DNA of 64,000 nt from PR03 sp964353555 (GCA_964353555.1 CAYGWM010000003.1:19633-83632), one strand, 5' to 3'. Positions 1 through 9,315 are shown, counted from the first letter of the stretch. Numbers and translations are program-made. Notes: generated from the sequence alone by a model not told the origin.

Positions 1-3000
1 GCCCGCTCCGAGATCGAGGCGGCGCGAGTCGGCGTCGGTTCCGGTGAAGAAACCGTCGCCGCATTCGACGCGGAACACGTACAGCGTCCCGGTACCTGCG
101 TTCGAGCAGGTGTTGCCCGCTGCTGCCGGCGTGTAGGACGCCGCCAGCACCTGGTACGCGAACACATCGACGTTGGTGATGAATTTCTCGTTGTCTCTAG
201 CCCGGAAGTAGTAGCCGGTGAAGCCGGTCTGCGACGCGCAGGTGCCGTCGCTGGTGGCGTTGTAGAGCGTCGACTCGGTCATCGCCGCCGGCGCCGTGCC
301 GCGCGTCAGCGGATCGAGGTCCTGCACCGCGTAGAAGCGGTTGTTCTCGGCGGTCGTGCTGGTGTCGCCAGCGCGATTCAGGTTGTGCCGCTCGCCCGTC
401 GCCAGGCTGAGCCAGAGCGTACCGTTCTTGTAGGTCGCGGCGGGCGGGAAGTAGATGCTCTTGTAGTAGTTCACCGCTCCGACCGTCACGCCGAGCGTGC
501 TGGCGCTGGTGGCCTTGGCCTGGAAGAAGTTCGTGAACTCCCAGTTCGGCTGATCCACGCTGCCCGTCGAGTTGATCGGATCGGTGCCGTAGTTGTTGTG
601 GACCGGGTCGTAGGACACGACCCACTTCCAGAGGTTGCCGCCGAGGTCGCCGACATAGATCACGTCGGCGAACTCGTCGCCGTCGAGATCGAGCACGGAC
701 GGCGTCGAGGGGATCGCGTATCGCATCTGGCTGGTCGCGTCGCTCGCCGCAGAGTTGAACTTCTTCTGCGCGAGGATCCCGCCCGTCTTCATGTCGATGA
801 TGAAGATCGAGCGACCCGCGGTGGCGTTGGTGTTGTAACTGATCGGGTCGTTGGGATCGCCGCTCGCGTCGTAGCCGCCCGTCACGACGGCAACCCAGCG
901 CTCATAGGCGACGCCGGCGATCACGACTTTCACCTTCGTGAGGATCGGCTGGCCCCACGTCTCGCTCACGTAGTTTGTGATCGAGGTCGGCGCGCCTTCC
1001 TTCGGGAACTCCCACATGTAGGTCGGATAGGCCCCGGCAGCCGGATTCGTGACGTCGAGCGCGTAGTAGGCCTTGCCGCCCTGGCGCAGACCGCCCGCTA
1101 CCACCGTCTTCCACTCGCTGCCGTTGGAGGCCTTGGCCGCCGAGAGCTGCGTCGCGGTGCTGTGGATCCACACGTCGGCTGCGACCGGCGAACCGTCGAC
1201 GTAGTAGAAGTCGCGTGCGCCGCCGTCGATCGGCAGGTTGCGGATGTTGCGGCGCACCGGCCACGGCATGAACCCGAACCTCTCGACGCCCGTGCCCCGG
1301 TCGTAGCCCGGCCTCTGGCCGGCCGGCGGAGTCGAAATCCAGGTGCCGCCGTCGAAGGCATGCAGGAAGCCGTCGTTTGCGCCCGCGTAGATCGTCTTCT
1401 TGCGCGTGGCATTGGCCGTCGCAAACGCCGCATACGAGGTTTCCGGGATGAAGCCGCGCGGCTCACCGACGACCAGCGGGTTCGAGTGGAAGATGTCGCC
1501 CAGCAGCCAGGGCCGCGGGACGCAGCTGTTGGTGACACCGGTTCCCATCTGGCAACCGCGCACGTTCTGGACGATCGCGTCCTTCAGCCCGATCACGGTC
1601 GTCGCGCCCGAAGGCGCGTAGGCCGGGATGCTCGCGAGCGTCAGGTCGTCGGTCGTGGTCGCCGGATCGCCGAGCGCGTTGACGCCGAGGGTCTGGTCGA
1701 AGGGCACGCGGATCTGCGTCGCGCCAGACGGCATCGTGGTATGGAGCACTCGCGAATTCGGCGCCGGAATCAGGCTACCCGCGTCCCAGTACGCCGGCGC
1801 CGTCGCCGAGATCGGGCCCGCCTTGCACTCGCCGGGCGGCATCGGGCTCACCAGTGCGCAGTCCCCGTTCGAATCGAGGATGTCGCCATCCGCTGTGATC
1901 TTGAAGAGCTTCAGATGGCCTTCCCAGAACGGATTGTCGTTCTGGGGCAGGAACAGGCTCGTGTAGATGTTGCCGCCGTCCGCATTTCGTGTCGCCGGCA
2001 CGGTGGCCGCGGTGAAGGACTGCGCCTTCTTCACGATGTCGGTCACTGCATCGATGATCGCGGCGGACAGCTCCTCGGCGCTGTTGCTGTGGAAGAACAG
2101 ACCGTTGCCGGCCAGCGCGGTGCGCGACAGCAAGTCGTTCGCCTGCGGCGACGTCGTGAAGCCCACGGTGTAGACATCCACCACCTGCGTGCCTGGCCTG
2201 TCGGGGCGGAAGTCGGTCTTCTGCATGAACTTCGCGACGTCGTCGAGATACAGTGCGCACTCGTAGGAGGCCGGATCCACGCAGTCGGCGCCCTGGATCT
2301 CGGTCTCGCCGTCGTTGTTGTAGTTGCCGATCAGGCCCGTGAAGCTCGAAAAGCCCTGGGCCGTGTTGTCGCTGCCGTTCGAAACGTCGAAGTCGTCCTT
2401 GGTCGGCTCGCCGTCCGTGATCAACAGGATGAAGCTCTTCTGACAGTCGTACTGGAGGGGATCCGCCGGAATCTTCGAGGCAGTCGACGTGGCCGAGCCG
2501 TAGTTCCCGTTCGGGTTCGTCCGGTAGACATAGCCGGGGAACGTGGCGCCGTTCACACCCTTCGGCCGCTTGGTCGCGTCACGGCTCATGAAGTACGTGT
2601 AGACCTGGAACAGTGTCTCTGCGAGCGGCGTATAGGATTCGCCTTCCAGCTGGTTGATCGCCGGCGTGAGGTGCTTCCCATGGGTGGTGGTGAGCATGCT
2701 TCCGTCGGGCTGCTCGAGCGCGTAGGCCGGCGTGTTGTAGTCGTTGACCGGCACGCGCACATAGCCACCGTTGGGATCGTCCGAAGTGCCGGGGAGCCGG
2801 AACTCGGCGAGACCGAAGCGCACGGCGCGCGCCGCATTGATGTTGCAGATCACCTCGCGCAGCACGTCCTTGGAGGCCGAGTTGCGGGAGCGGCGGTACT
2901 TGGAGTAGGTCGTGTAGCCCTGCGCCTGCAGGCATGCGCTGTAGCTGCCGTTGCCGGTCGCGTTGATCTCGGTGAGCCGCGCGTCGCCGTTCGGCAGCGA

Positions 3001-3363
3001 CCAGATCCAGTTGAGGTAACGCTGGTCCCAGATCGTGTCGTGACCGGCCGCCGTCACCGAGGCGTCCGAATAGATCCTGCGGGTCTTGCCGCACTTCGTG
3101 ATGTCCTTGTAGGCGTTATTGAAGACTTCGTCCCCCGTGAAGCCCGTGCAGCCATAGGTCGTGGCGGGGTTGAAGTCCGGATGCCAGACCATGTTGTTCA
3201 TCGAGCCCGAGTTGTCGATGATGATCATCACGTTCGGCGGCACGTCCGTCGTGAAGAGCGCGGTGTCGTCCAAGGCGTGCGCCGCTTGCGTAGGCACCAG
3301 CATGGCGGCAACCAGCGCGGCTGCGGCGACGAACCGTCGTGCTTGAATCGTCATCATCTTCAT
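1..3363 (-). CDS. pilY1: PilY1-like pilus tip/adhesin protein, C-terminus beyond the window
   Basis: Large secreted protein of the PilY1 family, which sits at the type IV pilus tip and supports pilus biogenesis, adhesion and surface sensing. At least 1,121 codons are visible and the frame is open to base 1, so the gene is cut by the window edge. A signal peptide (hydrophobic core, Ala-His-Ala cleavage site near residue 30) is followed by a von Willebrand A domain with the MIDAS motif DNSGS at residues 50-54. The C-terminal beta-propeller part holds a calcium loop DLDGDEFAD near residue 890, as in known PilY1 proteins. Three in-frame ATGs lie at the start (3363, 3357, 3354). The AGGAG directly before the first favours the second or third. 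It is the last gene of the minor pilin operon, 42 bp after pilX. Confidence 0.92.
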   Translation of the reverse strand, partial: MKMMTIQARRFVAAAALVAAMLVPTQAAHALDDTALFTTDVPPNVMIIIDNSGSMNNMVWHPDFNPATTYGCTGFTGDEVFNNAYKDITKCGKTRRIYSDASVTAAGHDTIWDQRYLNWIWSLPNGDARLTEINATGNGSYSACLQAQGYTTYSKYRRSRNSASKDVLREVICNINAARAVRFGLAEFRLPGTSDDPNGGYVRVPVNDYNTPAYALEQPDGSMLTTTHGKHLTPAINQLEGESYTPLAETLFQVYTYFMSRDATKRPKGVNGATFPGYVYRTNPNGNYGSATSTASKIPADPLQYDCQKSFILLITDGEPTKDDFDVSNGSDNTAQGFSSFTGLIGNYNNDGETEIQGADCVDPASYECALYLDDVAKFMQKTDFRPDRPGTQVVDVYTVGFTTSPQANDLLSRTALAGNGLFFHSNSAEELSAAIIDAVTDIVKKAQSFTAATVPATRNADGGNIYTSLFLPQNDNPFWEGHLKLFKITADGDILDSNGDCALVSPMPPGECKAGPISATAPAYWDAGSLIPAPNSRVLHTTMPSGATQIRVPFDQTLGVNALGDPATTTDDLTLASIPAYAPSGATTVIGLKDAIVQNVRGCQMGTGVTNSCVPRPWLLGDIFHSNPLVVGEPRGFIPETSYAAFATANATRKKTIYAGANDGFLHAFDGGTWISTPPAGQRPGYDRGTGVERFGFMPWPVRRNIRNLPIDGGARDFYYVDGSPVAADVWIHSTATQLSAAKASNGSEWKTVVAGGLRQGGKAYYALDVTNPAAGAYPTYMWEFPKEGAPTSITNYVSETWGQPILTKVKVVIAGVAYERWVAVVTGGYDASGDPNDPISYNTNATAGRSIFIIDMKTGGILAQKKFNSAASDATSQMRYAIPSTPSVLDLDGDEFADVIYVGDLGGNLWKWVVSYDPVHNNYGTDPINSTGSVDQPNWEFTNFFQAKATSASTLGVTVGAVNYYKSIYFPPAATYKNGTLWLSLATGERHNLNRAGDTSTTAENNRFYAVQDLDPLTRGTAPAAMTESTLYNATSDGTCASQTGFTGYYFRARDNEKFITNVDVFAYQVLAASYTPAAAGNTCSNAGTGTLYVFRVECGDGFFTGTDADSRRLDLGAG

Positions 3364-3405
3364 CTCCTGGACCCCTCCGGAGTGACATCTGCGAGCGAGC
3401 CGGAC

Positions 3406-3927
3406 CTAGTAGCCACCCGGAATCTGATTGGTCGTGACGGCTTCGATGTGCGAGACCGCCCCATCGGCCGTCTGCCCTGCGACGCGGATCTGCACCAGCG
3501 CGAACTTGTTCCAGTTCGCGCCCGTTCCCTGCCGCATGTTGGAACCGCCGGCGCCCGCGACCGTGGACGTCCGGTTCAGCGACTTGATCGGGTCGTCGGC
3601 CACCGCAGCGCCGTCATAGGCCCTCGGATCGCCGTAGTACTGGGGCTGGCCGTACGGATACGTGTACGAGTCGCCGATCAGCACCGGCGCCGCGGCGGTC
3701 GCAAAGGGCACGCTATCCGTCGGTGAGAACACGTTCTGGCGGATCAGATCCTTGGCCGCGGAGACGCCGGCCTCGGCGGCGTAGAACGCTTCGCTCGATC
3801 GGTTCTGGAAGCCGGCGACCTGCTGGTCGCGCATCACCGTGTCGAGCGCCGAGAGCCCGATGGCGCCGAGCAGCAGCATCACCATCACGGTGATGATCAG
3901 GGCCGATCCCGATTCGCGACGACGCAT
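3406..3927 (-). CDS. pilX: PilX-like minor pilin
   Basis: Minor pilin expected to be processed by the prepilin peptidase and to help start pilus assembly. The 173-residue product begins with a short basic leader (MRRRESG), a hydrophobic helix SALIITVMVMLLLGAIGLSA, and then the PilX_N-type pattern ending in SEAFYAAEAG. The start at 3927 is chosen because GAGGAG lies 7 bases upstream. The alternative ATG at 3942 overlaps the pilW stop as ATGA but has no comparable ribosome site. It sits between pilW and pilY1, the usual minor pilin order. The globular C-terminal domain is poorly conserved, so the name rests on the N-terminus and context. Confidence 0.82.
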   Translation of the reverse strand: MRRRESGSALIITVMVMLLLGAIGLSALDTVMRDQQVAGFQNRSSEAFYAAEAGVSAAKDLIRQNVFSPTDSVPFATAAAPVLIGDSYTYPYGQPQYYGDPRAYDGAAVADDPIKSLNRTSTVAGAGGSNMRQGTGANWNKFALVQIRVAGQTADGAVSHIEAVTTNQIPGGY

Positions 3928-3938
3928 GCTGTGGCTCC

Positions 3939-4919
3939 TCATAGTACGTTGGGCTGAGCGCCCCGATAGCCGACGTTCCGCTGGCGGACGGTCGAGGTGA
4001 AGACACGGCGGCGGAAGCCGTCGTTGCCACCGACCGCGCCGCGGTTCTCGGTGGCTTGCACGAATCCGTCCGTGTACGTGGGATCCGTGTTGCGCGAGCG
4101 CACCACGACGTTGAAGCGGATCTCGCGCAGCTTGGAATGATCGGTGCCGCGCGACAGATAGTTCGGGGATCCGGCGTCGCCCGGGTATTCGTTCGCCGCC
4201 GTGACCTTGCCGTCGGCGTTGGCGTCGATGAAATACGCGAATTGGAGATCGTCGACATCGGTGGCGAGCGTGACGCCGTTGCGCAGCAGATTGCCGTCGA
4301 CATCCACCGAGTAGACGATCGCCGGAACCACCGCGAGCGTTCCGGTGTTCGCCGCCAGGTGCGTGTCGAATGCGACTCGCACGTGCGTCCCATCTGGAAC
4401 GCTTTCGACGATTCCGCACGCGGTGCCGCGGCTGGGATTCGCGGGGTCGAAGACGATGGCGCCGCCGCCATTGCGGAAGTCGGAATCAGGCGTTCCGTTG
4501 GCGTTGTTGTCGAAGTACGCCTGTCCATCGAGCGTGACCATGTTCACGACCAGGGATTGCGTGCTGTCGGCGGCCGCGTAGCCCGAAGCGATCGTCGCAT
4601 AGAGCCCCGCACTCGACTGGCCGGCCGGCTCGATCGGCTCAGAGTCGGTGACGTAGAGCGTGTCGGCCTTGTTGGTGTTGTCGATCCCGCAGGCCGCGGT
4701 GCCTTCCGGCAGCATGAAGCTGGTGGCGCGCAGGTCGCGTTCGAGCAGGTACGAGATCGCGCGCAGGTTCTGCTGCGCCTCGGTGGTCTCGTCGACCACC
4801 GTGTAGGCGTGATTCTGCACGACGAAGGTCTGCATCGCGCCCGCGACGACGACCCCGAGGATCCCCACCGCGACCATCATCTCCACCAGCGTGAAGCCGC
4901 TCTTTCTGTGCAGCGTCAT
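3939..4919 (-). CDS. pilW: PilW-like minor pilin
   Basis: Type IV minor pilin of 326 residues. The leader MTLHRKSG is cut before FTLVE, the canonical prepilin peptidase site with Glu at +5, followed by a hydrophobic helix to about residue 32. A long globular domain follows, with Cys residues that could form disulfides. Its length fits PilW, usually the largest minor pilin, and the order pilV-pilW-pilX-pilY1 agrees. GGAG lies 7 bases before the ATG. The gene starts 3 bases after the pilV stop and its stop overlaps an upstream ATG of pilX, so the genes are probably translationally coupled. Confidence 0.85.
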   Translation of the reverse strand: MTLHRKSGFTLVEMMVAVGILGVVVAGAMQTFVVQNHAYTVVDETTEAQQNLRAISYLLERDLRATSFMLPEGTAACGIDNTNKADTLYVTDSEPIEPAGQSSAGLYATIASGYAAADSTQSLVVNMVTLDGQAYFDNNANGTPDSDFRNGGGAIVFDPANPSRGTACGIVESVPDGTHVRVAFDTHLAANTGTLAVVPAIVYSVDVDGNLLRNGVTLATDVDDLQFAYFIDANADGKVTAANEYPGDAGSPNYLSRGTDHSKLREIRFNVVVRSRNTDPTYTDGFVQATENRGAVGGNDGFRRRVFTSTVRQRNVGYRGAQPNVL

Positions 4920-4922
4920 GGC

Positions 4923-5426
4923 TCAGCTCCGCGCGTCGTTGTGACGCATGGTGGTGATCGTGTAAGAGCGATTCGGCCGGTTCGGCTCGCTCCACGTGAC
5001 GCGCACGTCGATCGTCTTCAAGAAGGCGCTGACGTTGACGATGCGCCACGACACCCGGTAGTTCTGCTCGACCACTGCGACGCCTGGTGTCTGCACCGAG
5101 CCGACCCGCAGGTTGGTGGTCGGCGCCACGGTGGCTGACCAACCGCCCGTCGCGCCGAGCCCCGCATCCGCCCAGTCCATGCGCTGGAACGCTTCGATCT
5201 GCGACTGCGCGACCTCGGCTGCATCGGTCATGTGGCGGCCCGAGCGTCCGCCGCGCATCGCATAGAGCTGCGCAGCCGAAACCGCGAGCAGACCCGTCGC
5301 GAGGATCCCCATCGCGACGACGACCTCGATCAGCGTGAAGCCACCGCTGCGCTCGCGAGCCCGAAGCAGAGGCCTCTTGAATCGGAGGGCCAGGCGCTGC
5401 GCGCCATGCCGAATCATTTTGTCCAT
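4923..5426 (-). CDS. pilV: PilV-like minor pilin, leader contains a dispersed repeat
   Basis: Minor pilin of about 167 residues with the cleavage motif GG|FTLIEVVVAMGILATGLLA, the extra leucine-rich helix end being typical of PilV. The leader before the cleavage site is unusually long (about 34 residues) and includes GAQRLALR, encoded by a single copy of the same 36-bp palindromic element that forms a tandem array inside hflK. The start at 5426 has GGAG 7 bases upstream. An ATG at 5417 overlaps the fimT stop as ATGA and is the alternative. The leader looks lengthened by insertion of the repeat, which may have created the present start region. Third frame of the repeat compared with hflK. Confidence 0.85.
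   Translation of the reverse strand: MDKMIRHGAQRLALRFKRPLLRARERSGGFTLIEVVVAMGILATGLLAVSAAQLYAMRGGRSGRHMTDAAEVAQSQIEAFQRMDWADAGLGATGGWSATVAPTTNLRVGSVQTPGVAVVEQNYRVSWRIVNVSAFLKTIDVRVTWSEPNRPNRSYTITTMRHNDARS
5383..5417. repeat. Single copy of the 36-bp palindromic element inside pilV
   Basis: The first 23 bases match the hflK repeat unit exactly and the next 12 match at 8 positions, so about 31 of 35 bases agree. It lies in the pilV leader, in a reading frame shifted by one base compared with hflK. The core contains the short dyad GGCGC-GCA-GCGCC. Confidence 0.8.
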
Positions 5427-6118
5427 TGGCCCGCTCCCGATTCGAACGCGTGCACGCGCACGGCGCCGAGCGACGACATCACGATTGCGTAGTCGCGCCG
5501 GCCGTTGGTGAGGTAGATTGCGCCGCCGGCCGTTCCAACCGGATCGACGTTGCAAGCCGTGTCGAAGCCGACCGGCAAGCCGTTGCCGCGGAACATCACC
5601 CAGGTGATGGGCGCCCCCGCTGCGGTCTGGAAGCTCGAACCGCTGCTGTGGTCGGCGAGCCCGGTGTCGTCCGCTGGCGCTGCGCCGCCCGACACCGCGG
5701 AGCCCCACGCGATGTCCCGTTGCGCGGCGACCGTCGTGCGGAGCTCGCCAGCGTCGATCCGGCAATTCGACGCGCCTGCCGCGTCGTCGCGCAGGATGAG
5801 GATCGGAAACGGACCGCCCGTGGTCGGATCCGCGCCGAGTGCGGTGCCGGCCGGGTCGGTTGCAGCCGGATCGCCGGCCGCCGCGGCCGAGAAGAACACG
5901 ATGTGCGGCAAACCACTTCGAATCGCGTCGGTGCGCGCCAAGCGCAACGCATCCGCGACGGAGCGCGCTGCCGCCTTCGCGCGAATGTTCAGGAAGAACC
6001 CGCTCACAATGGGCGAGGCGACGGTGGCGAAGATTCCGATCAACACCACGACGATCATCACCTCGATGAGCGTGAAGCCCGCCCTGCCGCTGCGTTCTGT
6101 CCGGAATCGATTTCGCAT
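5414..6118 (-). CDS. fimT: FimT/GspH-like minor pilin
   Basis: First gene of the minor pilin operon, 234 residues. MRNRFRTERSGRAG is followed by the pilin signature FTLIEVMIVVVLIGIFATV, then a GspH/FimT-type domain with the conserved pattern AAARSVADALRLARTDAIR. Products of this type prime pilus assembly. The ATG at 6118 is the only start immediately upstream of the cleavage site. A longer reading from 6184 would begin upstream of the sigma-54 promoter at 6135-6151 and is rejected. With that promoter the mRNA leader would be only about 5-8 bases, so translation may be nearly leaderless. The stop overlaps the start region of pilV. Confidence 0.85.
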   Translation of the reverse strand: MRNRFRTERSGRAGFTLIEVMIVVVLIGIFATVASPIVSGFFLNIRAKAAARSVADALRLARTDAIRSGLPHIVFFSAAAAGDPAATDPAGTALGADPTTGGPFPILILRDDAAGASNCRIDAGELRTTVAAQRDIAWGSAVSGGAAPADDTGLADHSSGSSFQTAAGAPITWVMFRGNGLPVGFDTACNVDPVGTAGGAIYLTNGRRDYAIVMSSLGAVRVHAFESGAGQWTK

Positions 6119-6134
6119 TGCGACTGGCTCATGG

Positions 6135-6151
6135 AGCAAGCCCCGTGCCAC
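6135..6151 (-). promoter_or_regulatory. Sigma-54 (-24/-12) promoter of the minor pilin operon
   Basis: On the minus strand the sequence reads GTGGCACGGGGCTTGCT. It matches the sigma-54 consensus TGGCAC-N5-TTGC, with the invariant GG and GC separated by exactly 10 bases. It lies in the 58-bp gap between the histidine kinase stop (6177) and fimT (6118). The adjacent PilR is a sigma-54 activator and the obvious candidate regulator. Predicted transcription start is about base 6124-6126. Confidence 0.75.
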
Positions 6152-6176
6152 GCGGACGCCCGATTCCAACTCGCTG

Positions 6177-7894
6177 TCACACATCGGTTTTTCCCTGTGT
6201 TGCCGGTTCGCCGGCAGCGCGTTCGCCCCGCATCTCTTTGCGCACTGCGAAGCCTTTTGCGGAGCTGCCTGCCACCGTCAGCCGAAGGCAGAAGGCGGTG
6301 CGGAAGCCCGTCGGCGGCTCGACCAGCTCGAGCGCACCCGACAGCTCTTCGGCCAGACGCAGCGAGTTCGCGAGCCCGAGCCCGGTCCCTTCGCCTGCCG
6401 GCTTGGTCGTGAAGAACGGATCGAAGAGGCGGTCCGCGTCTTCCGGGGNNNNNNNNNNNNNNNNNNNNNNNNNNNNNNNNNNNNNNNNNNNNNNNNNNNN
6501 NNNNNNNNNNNNNNNNNNNNNNNNNNNNNNNNNNNNNNNNNNNNNNNNCCTGCCGGCTTGGTCGTGAAGAACGGATCGAAGAGGCGGTCCGCGTCTTCCG
6601 GGGTGATCCCCGAGCCCTGATCCGCCACCACGCACTCGACGGCGTCAGCCGTGCCCCGCGACGCTGTCTCCTTGCACGACTCGCCACGACGCACCGCGCG
6701 GTGCGCGCCGCGCACCAGAACCTGCACAGCACCCGCCCCGGGCTCGCAGCTCGTGACGGCGTCGGCCGCGTTCAGCAACAGATTCAGCAGAATCTGCGCA
6801 ACGGCGCCCGGATCGCCGCTCGCCGTCGGCGAAGCTGTTGCGCGCACCACGGCGAAGTCCACCGACGCGTAGCGCCGCTGCGCGCGTACCAGCCCGATGG
6901 TTTCCTCGGCGAGCGCCGCGACGTCGATCGGCACGCATTCCATCCGCGGCGGACGCGAGAACTCGAGAAGCTGGCGCAGGATGCGCCGCACGCGCTCACC
7001 CTGCTGCGCCGCGCGTGCGAGATGACCCCGCGTGTCGTCGCCCATCTGCGTGTCGCGCTCGGCGACACCGAGAAACGCGAGCATCGCCGCGAGCGGATTG
7101 CCGACTTCGTGGGCAACGCCAGCCGCGAGACGACCCACTGCTGCGAGGCGCTGGGCGCGGTCGAGACCGCCGCGCGCGAGACGCAGTTCGGCGTTGACGT
7201 CGCGCAACTCGGCAACCGCCTTCTCGAGCGCGGAGGTGCGGCGCTGCAGCGCCTCGCTCATCACGTTGAACGCGGCGGCCACCTCGGCCGCCTCGCGCGG
7301 CCCCTCGACGGGCAGCCGCAGCTCGAAGCCGCCCTCCCCCAACGCGCGCGCCGCGGCGGCGAGGCGCTCGAGCGGCGCGACCACGCGGCGGCGGAGCAAC
7401 GATGCGCCGAACGCGGTGAACACGACGACGTCGAGCGCGAGCAGTGCCGCGACCAGCGCGAGCGGCGCGGCGCGCAGCCGCAGCGACGCCGCACTCGGAA
7501 GCCGCGCCACGACCACGTCGCCGCCGGGCACCGGCGTTGCGAAGCGGATCGCCTCCCACGGTGCGCCCGGTTGCACCAGCGACGCACCGCTTTCGCGCGC
7601 GTCGGCGGCGAGTCGCTCCGTCGTCGGGTCGATCCGTTCGCGCGCGGCACCAATGGATTCAGCGCCGCCGTTCGTGCCGACCCGCCACCAAGCGGTGCCA
7701 GGCATCAGCGCGCGGTCCTGCTCGGGCAATGCCCGCGCTTCCGCGAGCAGCGCACGTCCCAGCAGATCGCGCAGCCGCGCCTCGTTGTGCTGCAGCAACA
7801 GGTACGCGAGCACGATGGTGGCCGCGAGCATCACGAGCCCGAGGCTCGTCACCACTTCGGCGAGCAGCCCGCTTCGCACGGTGGACGCTGACAC
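6177..7894 (-). CDS. Membrane sensor histidine kinase next to pilSR
   Basis: Sensor kinase with a transmembrane helix at about residues 10-33, a periplasmic sensor of roughly 110 residues, a second helix near 150-172, a HAMP linker, a HisKA domain with phospho-acceptor motif HEVGNP, and an ATPase domain with NLLLNAADAV (N box), DQGSGI (G1), FDPFFTTKP (F box) and GEGTGLGLA (G2). A 100-N run interrupts the gene, but 55 bp are duplicated on both sides of it. Removing the Ns and one duplicate restores one frame of 521 codons, so the gene is intact. It starts with GTG, 26 bases after pilR. No dedicated response regulator adjoins it, so it may feed PilR as a second input or act on a distant partner. 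Confidence 0.85.
6449..6548. other. Assembly join (100 N) with 55-bp duplicated flanks
   Basis: The 55 bases ending at 6448 are identical to the 55 starting at 6549. Merging them restores the kinase frame. This is a scaffold join of contigs overlapping by 55, not missing DNA. Confidence 0.9.
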
Positions 7895-7920
7895 GACGGC
7901 GCGTTCCCGCTACTCGCCCG

Positions 7921-9315
7921 TTACTCGAGTTGGCCGGCGTCGTCGTCTTCGAGGCCCAGCTTTTCGAGCCGGTAGCGGAAGGAGCGGAACGAAATGCCGA
8001 GCGACTGCGCCGCGCGCTTCTTCACACCGCCCTGGCGTTTCAGCGCCCCGAGCAGCAGCTCGCGCTCGAAGTCCGCGACCAGATTGTCGAGGTCGAGGTT
8101 GCCCTGCGGAAGCTTCACGGACGGTCGTCCCTCTGCCTGCTGCCGCACACTCGGCGGCAACGCCTCGGCTTCGATCCATTCGCCGCGCGACAGTGCGACC
8201 GCCCGCTCGATGCCGTTCTCCAGTTCCCGTACGTTTCCGGGCCACGCGTGTGCGCGCAGACACGCCATCGCTTCTTCCGAGAGCCCGCGCACGACCTTGC
8301 CGAGTTCGCGCCCGTACTTCTCGACGAAGTGATGGACGAGCAGCGGCAGGTCCTCGAGGCGATCGCGCAGCGGCGGCAGCTCGATCTGGATCACGTTCAG
8401 GCGGTAGTAGAGATCCTCGCGGAAGCGTCCGGCCGCGACCTCCTCTTCGAGGCGCCGATTGGTCGCGGCGAGGATCCGCACGTCCACGCGGCGATCGGAG
8501 GTGCCGCCGACGCGGCGGATCGACTTGTCCTGCAGCACGCGCAGCAGTTTCACCTGCAGCGGCAACGTCAGCTCACCCACCTCGTCGAGGAATAGCGTTC
8601 CAGTGTCCGCCGTCTCGAAGAGGCCGGCCTTGTTGGCGACGGCGCCCGTGAAGGCGCCTTTCACGTGGCCGAAAAGTTCCGACTCGAGCAGGTTCTCCGG
8701 GATCGCGGCGCAGTTGAGCGCCACGAACGGCGCCGAAGCGCGATCGCTCTCGGCATGAATCGCGCGTGCCACCAGTTCCTTCCCGGTGCCGCTCTCGCCG
8801 GCGATCAGCACGTTGGTCTTGGTGGGCGCGATCCGCGTCACCATCTCGTAGACCTGTTGCATGCGTGGGCTGTTGCCGACCATCTGACGCTGCTGCCGTT
8901 CGCTGCGCAGTTCGAGACGCAGGCGCGCGTTCTCGCTGGTGAGGAGCTTCTTCTCGAGCGCCTTCTGCACCACCAGCTTGATCTCGTCGACCTTGAAGGG
9001 TTTCGTCAGGTAGTCGTAGGCGCCCTCTTTCATCGCGGCGATCGCGGTCTCGGTGGTGGCGAACGCGGTGATCATCACGACGAGCGCGTCGGCCTGCGCT
9101 TCACGGATGCCGCGCAACAGATCGAGACCCGACTTGCCGGGCATCTGGATGTCGGTGACGACGAGGTCGTAGTCATCGGCGTCGAGCGCCAGCAGCGCGC
9201 CGTCGACGTCGCCCGCGGTGGTGACGTCGTAGCCTTCCTTGCGCAGCAGGATCTCCAGGAATTCACGCATGCTGCGCTCGTCGTCGACGACGAGGATGCG
9301 CGCGTTCGTGCTCAT
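7921..9315 (-). CDS. pilR: PilR-type sigma-54-dependent response regulator
   Basis: NtrC-family activator of 464 residues: a receiver domain (phospho-Asp in VVTDIQMPGKSG, near residue 55), a sigma-54 AAA+ domain with Walker A GESGTGKE, intact GAFTGA loop (GHVKGAFTGA) and Walker B TLFLDEVGEL, then a Fis-type helix-turn-helix (RAAQSLGISFRSFRYRLEKL). The C-terminal LGISFRSFRYRLEKLG matches PilR proteins. It is the partner of the PilS encoded immediately upstream, with ATGA overlap. In known systems PilR turns on pilus genes from sigma-54 promoters; such a promoter lies 1.8 kb downstream, before fimT. A second kinase follows after 26 bp. Confidence 0.92.
   Translation of the reverse strand: MSTNARILVVDDERSMREFLEILLRKEGYDVTTAGDVDGALLALDADDYDLVVTDIQMPGKSGLDLLRGIREAQADALVVMITAFATTETAIAAMKEGAYDYLTKPFKVDEIKLVVQKALEKKLLTSENARLRLELRSERQQRQMVGNSPRMQQVYEMVTRIAPTKTNVLIAGESGTGKELVARAIHAESDRASAPFVALNCAAIPENLLESELFGHVKGAFTGAVANKAGLFETADTGTLFLDEVGELTLPLQVKLLRVLQDKSIRRVGGTSDRRVDVRILAATNRRLEEEVAAGRFREDLYYRLNVIQIELPPLRDRLEDLPLLVHHFVEKYGRELGKVVRGLSEEAMACLRAHAWPGNVRELENGIERAVALSRGEWIEAEALPPSVRQQAEGRPSVKLPQGNLDLDNLVADFERELLLGALKRQGGVKKRAAQSLGISFRSFRYRLEKLGLEDDDAGQLE

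Noticed and set aside
385..3726. A plus-strand open frame of more than 1,100 codons opposite pilY1
   Set aside because: The minus frame encodes a clear PilY1 with signal peptide, VWA and calcium loop. The opposite frame is Arg/Val-rich, has no domain signature and reflects GC-rich third positions.
5414..6184. A longer fimT starting at 6,184
   Set aside because: That start would lie upstream of the sigma-54 transcription start, and the extra residues do not resemble a prepilin leader.
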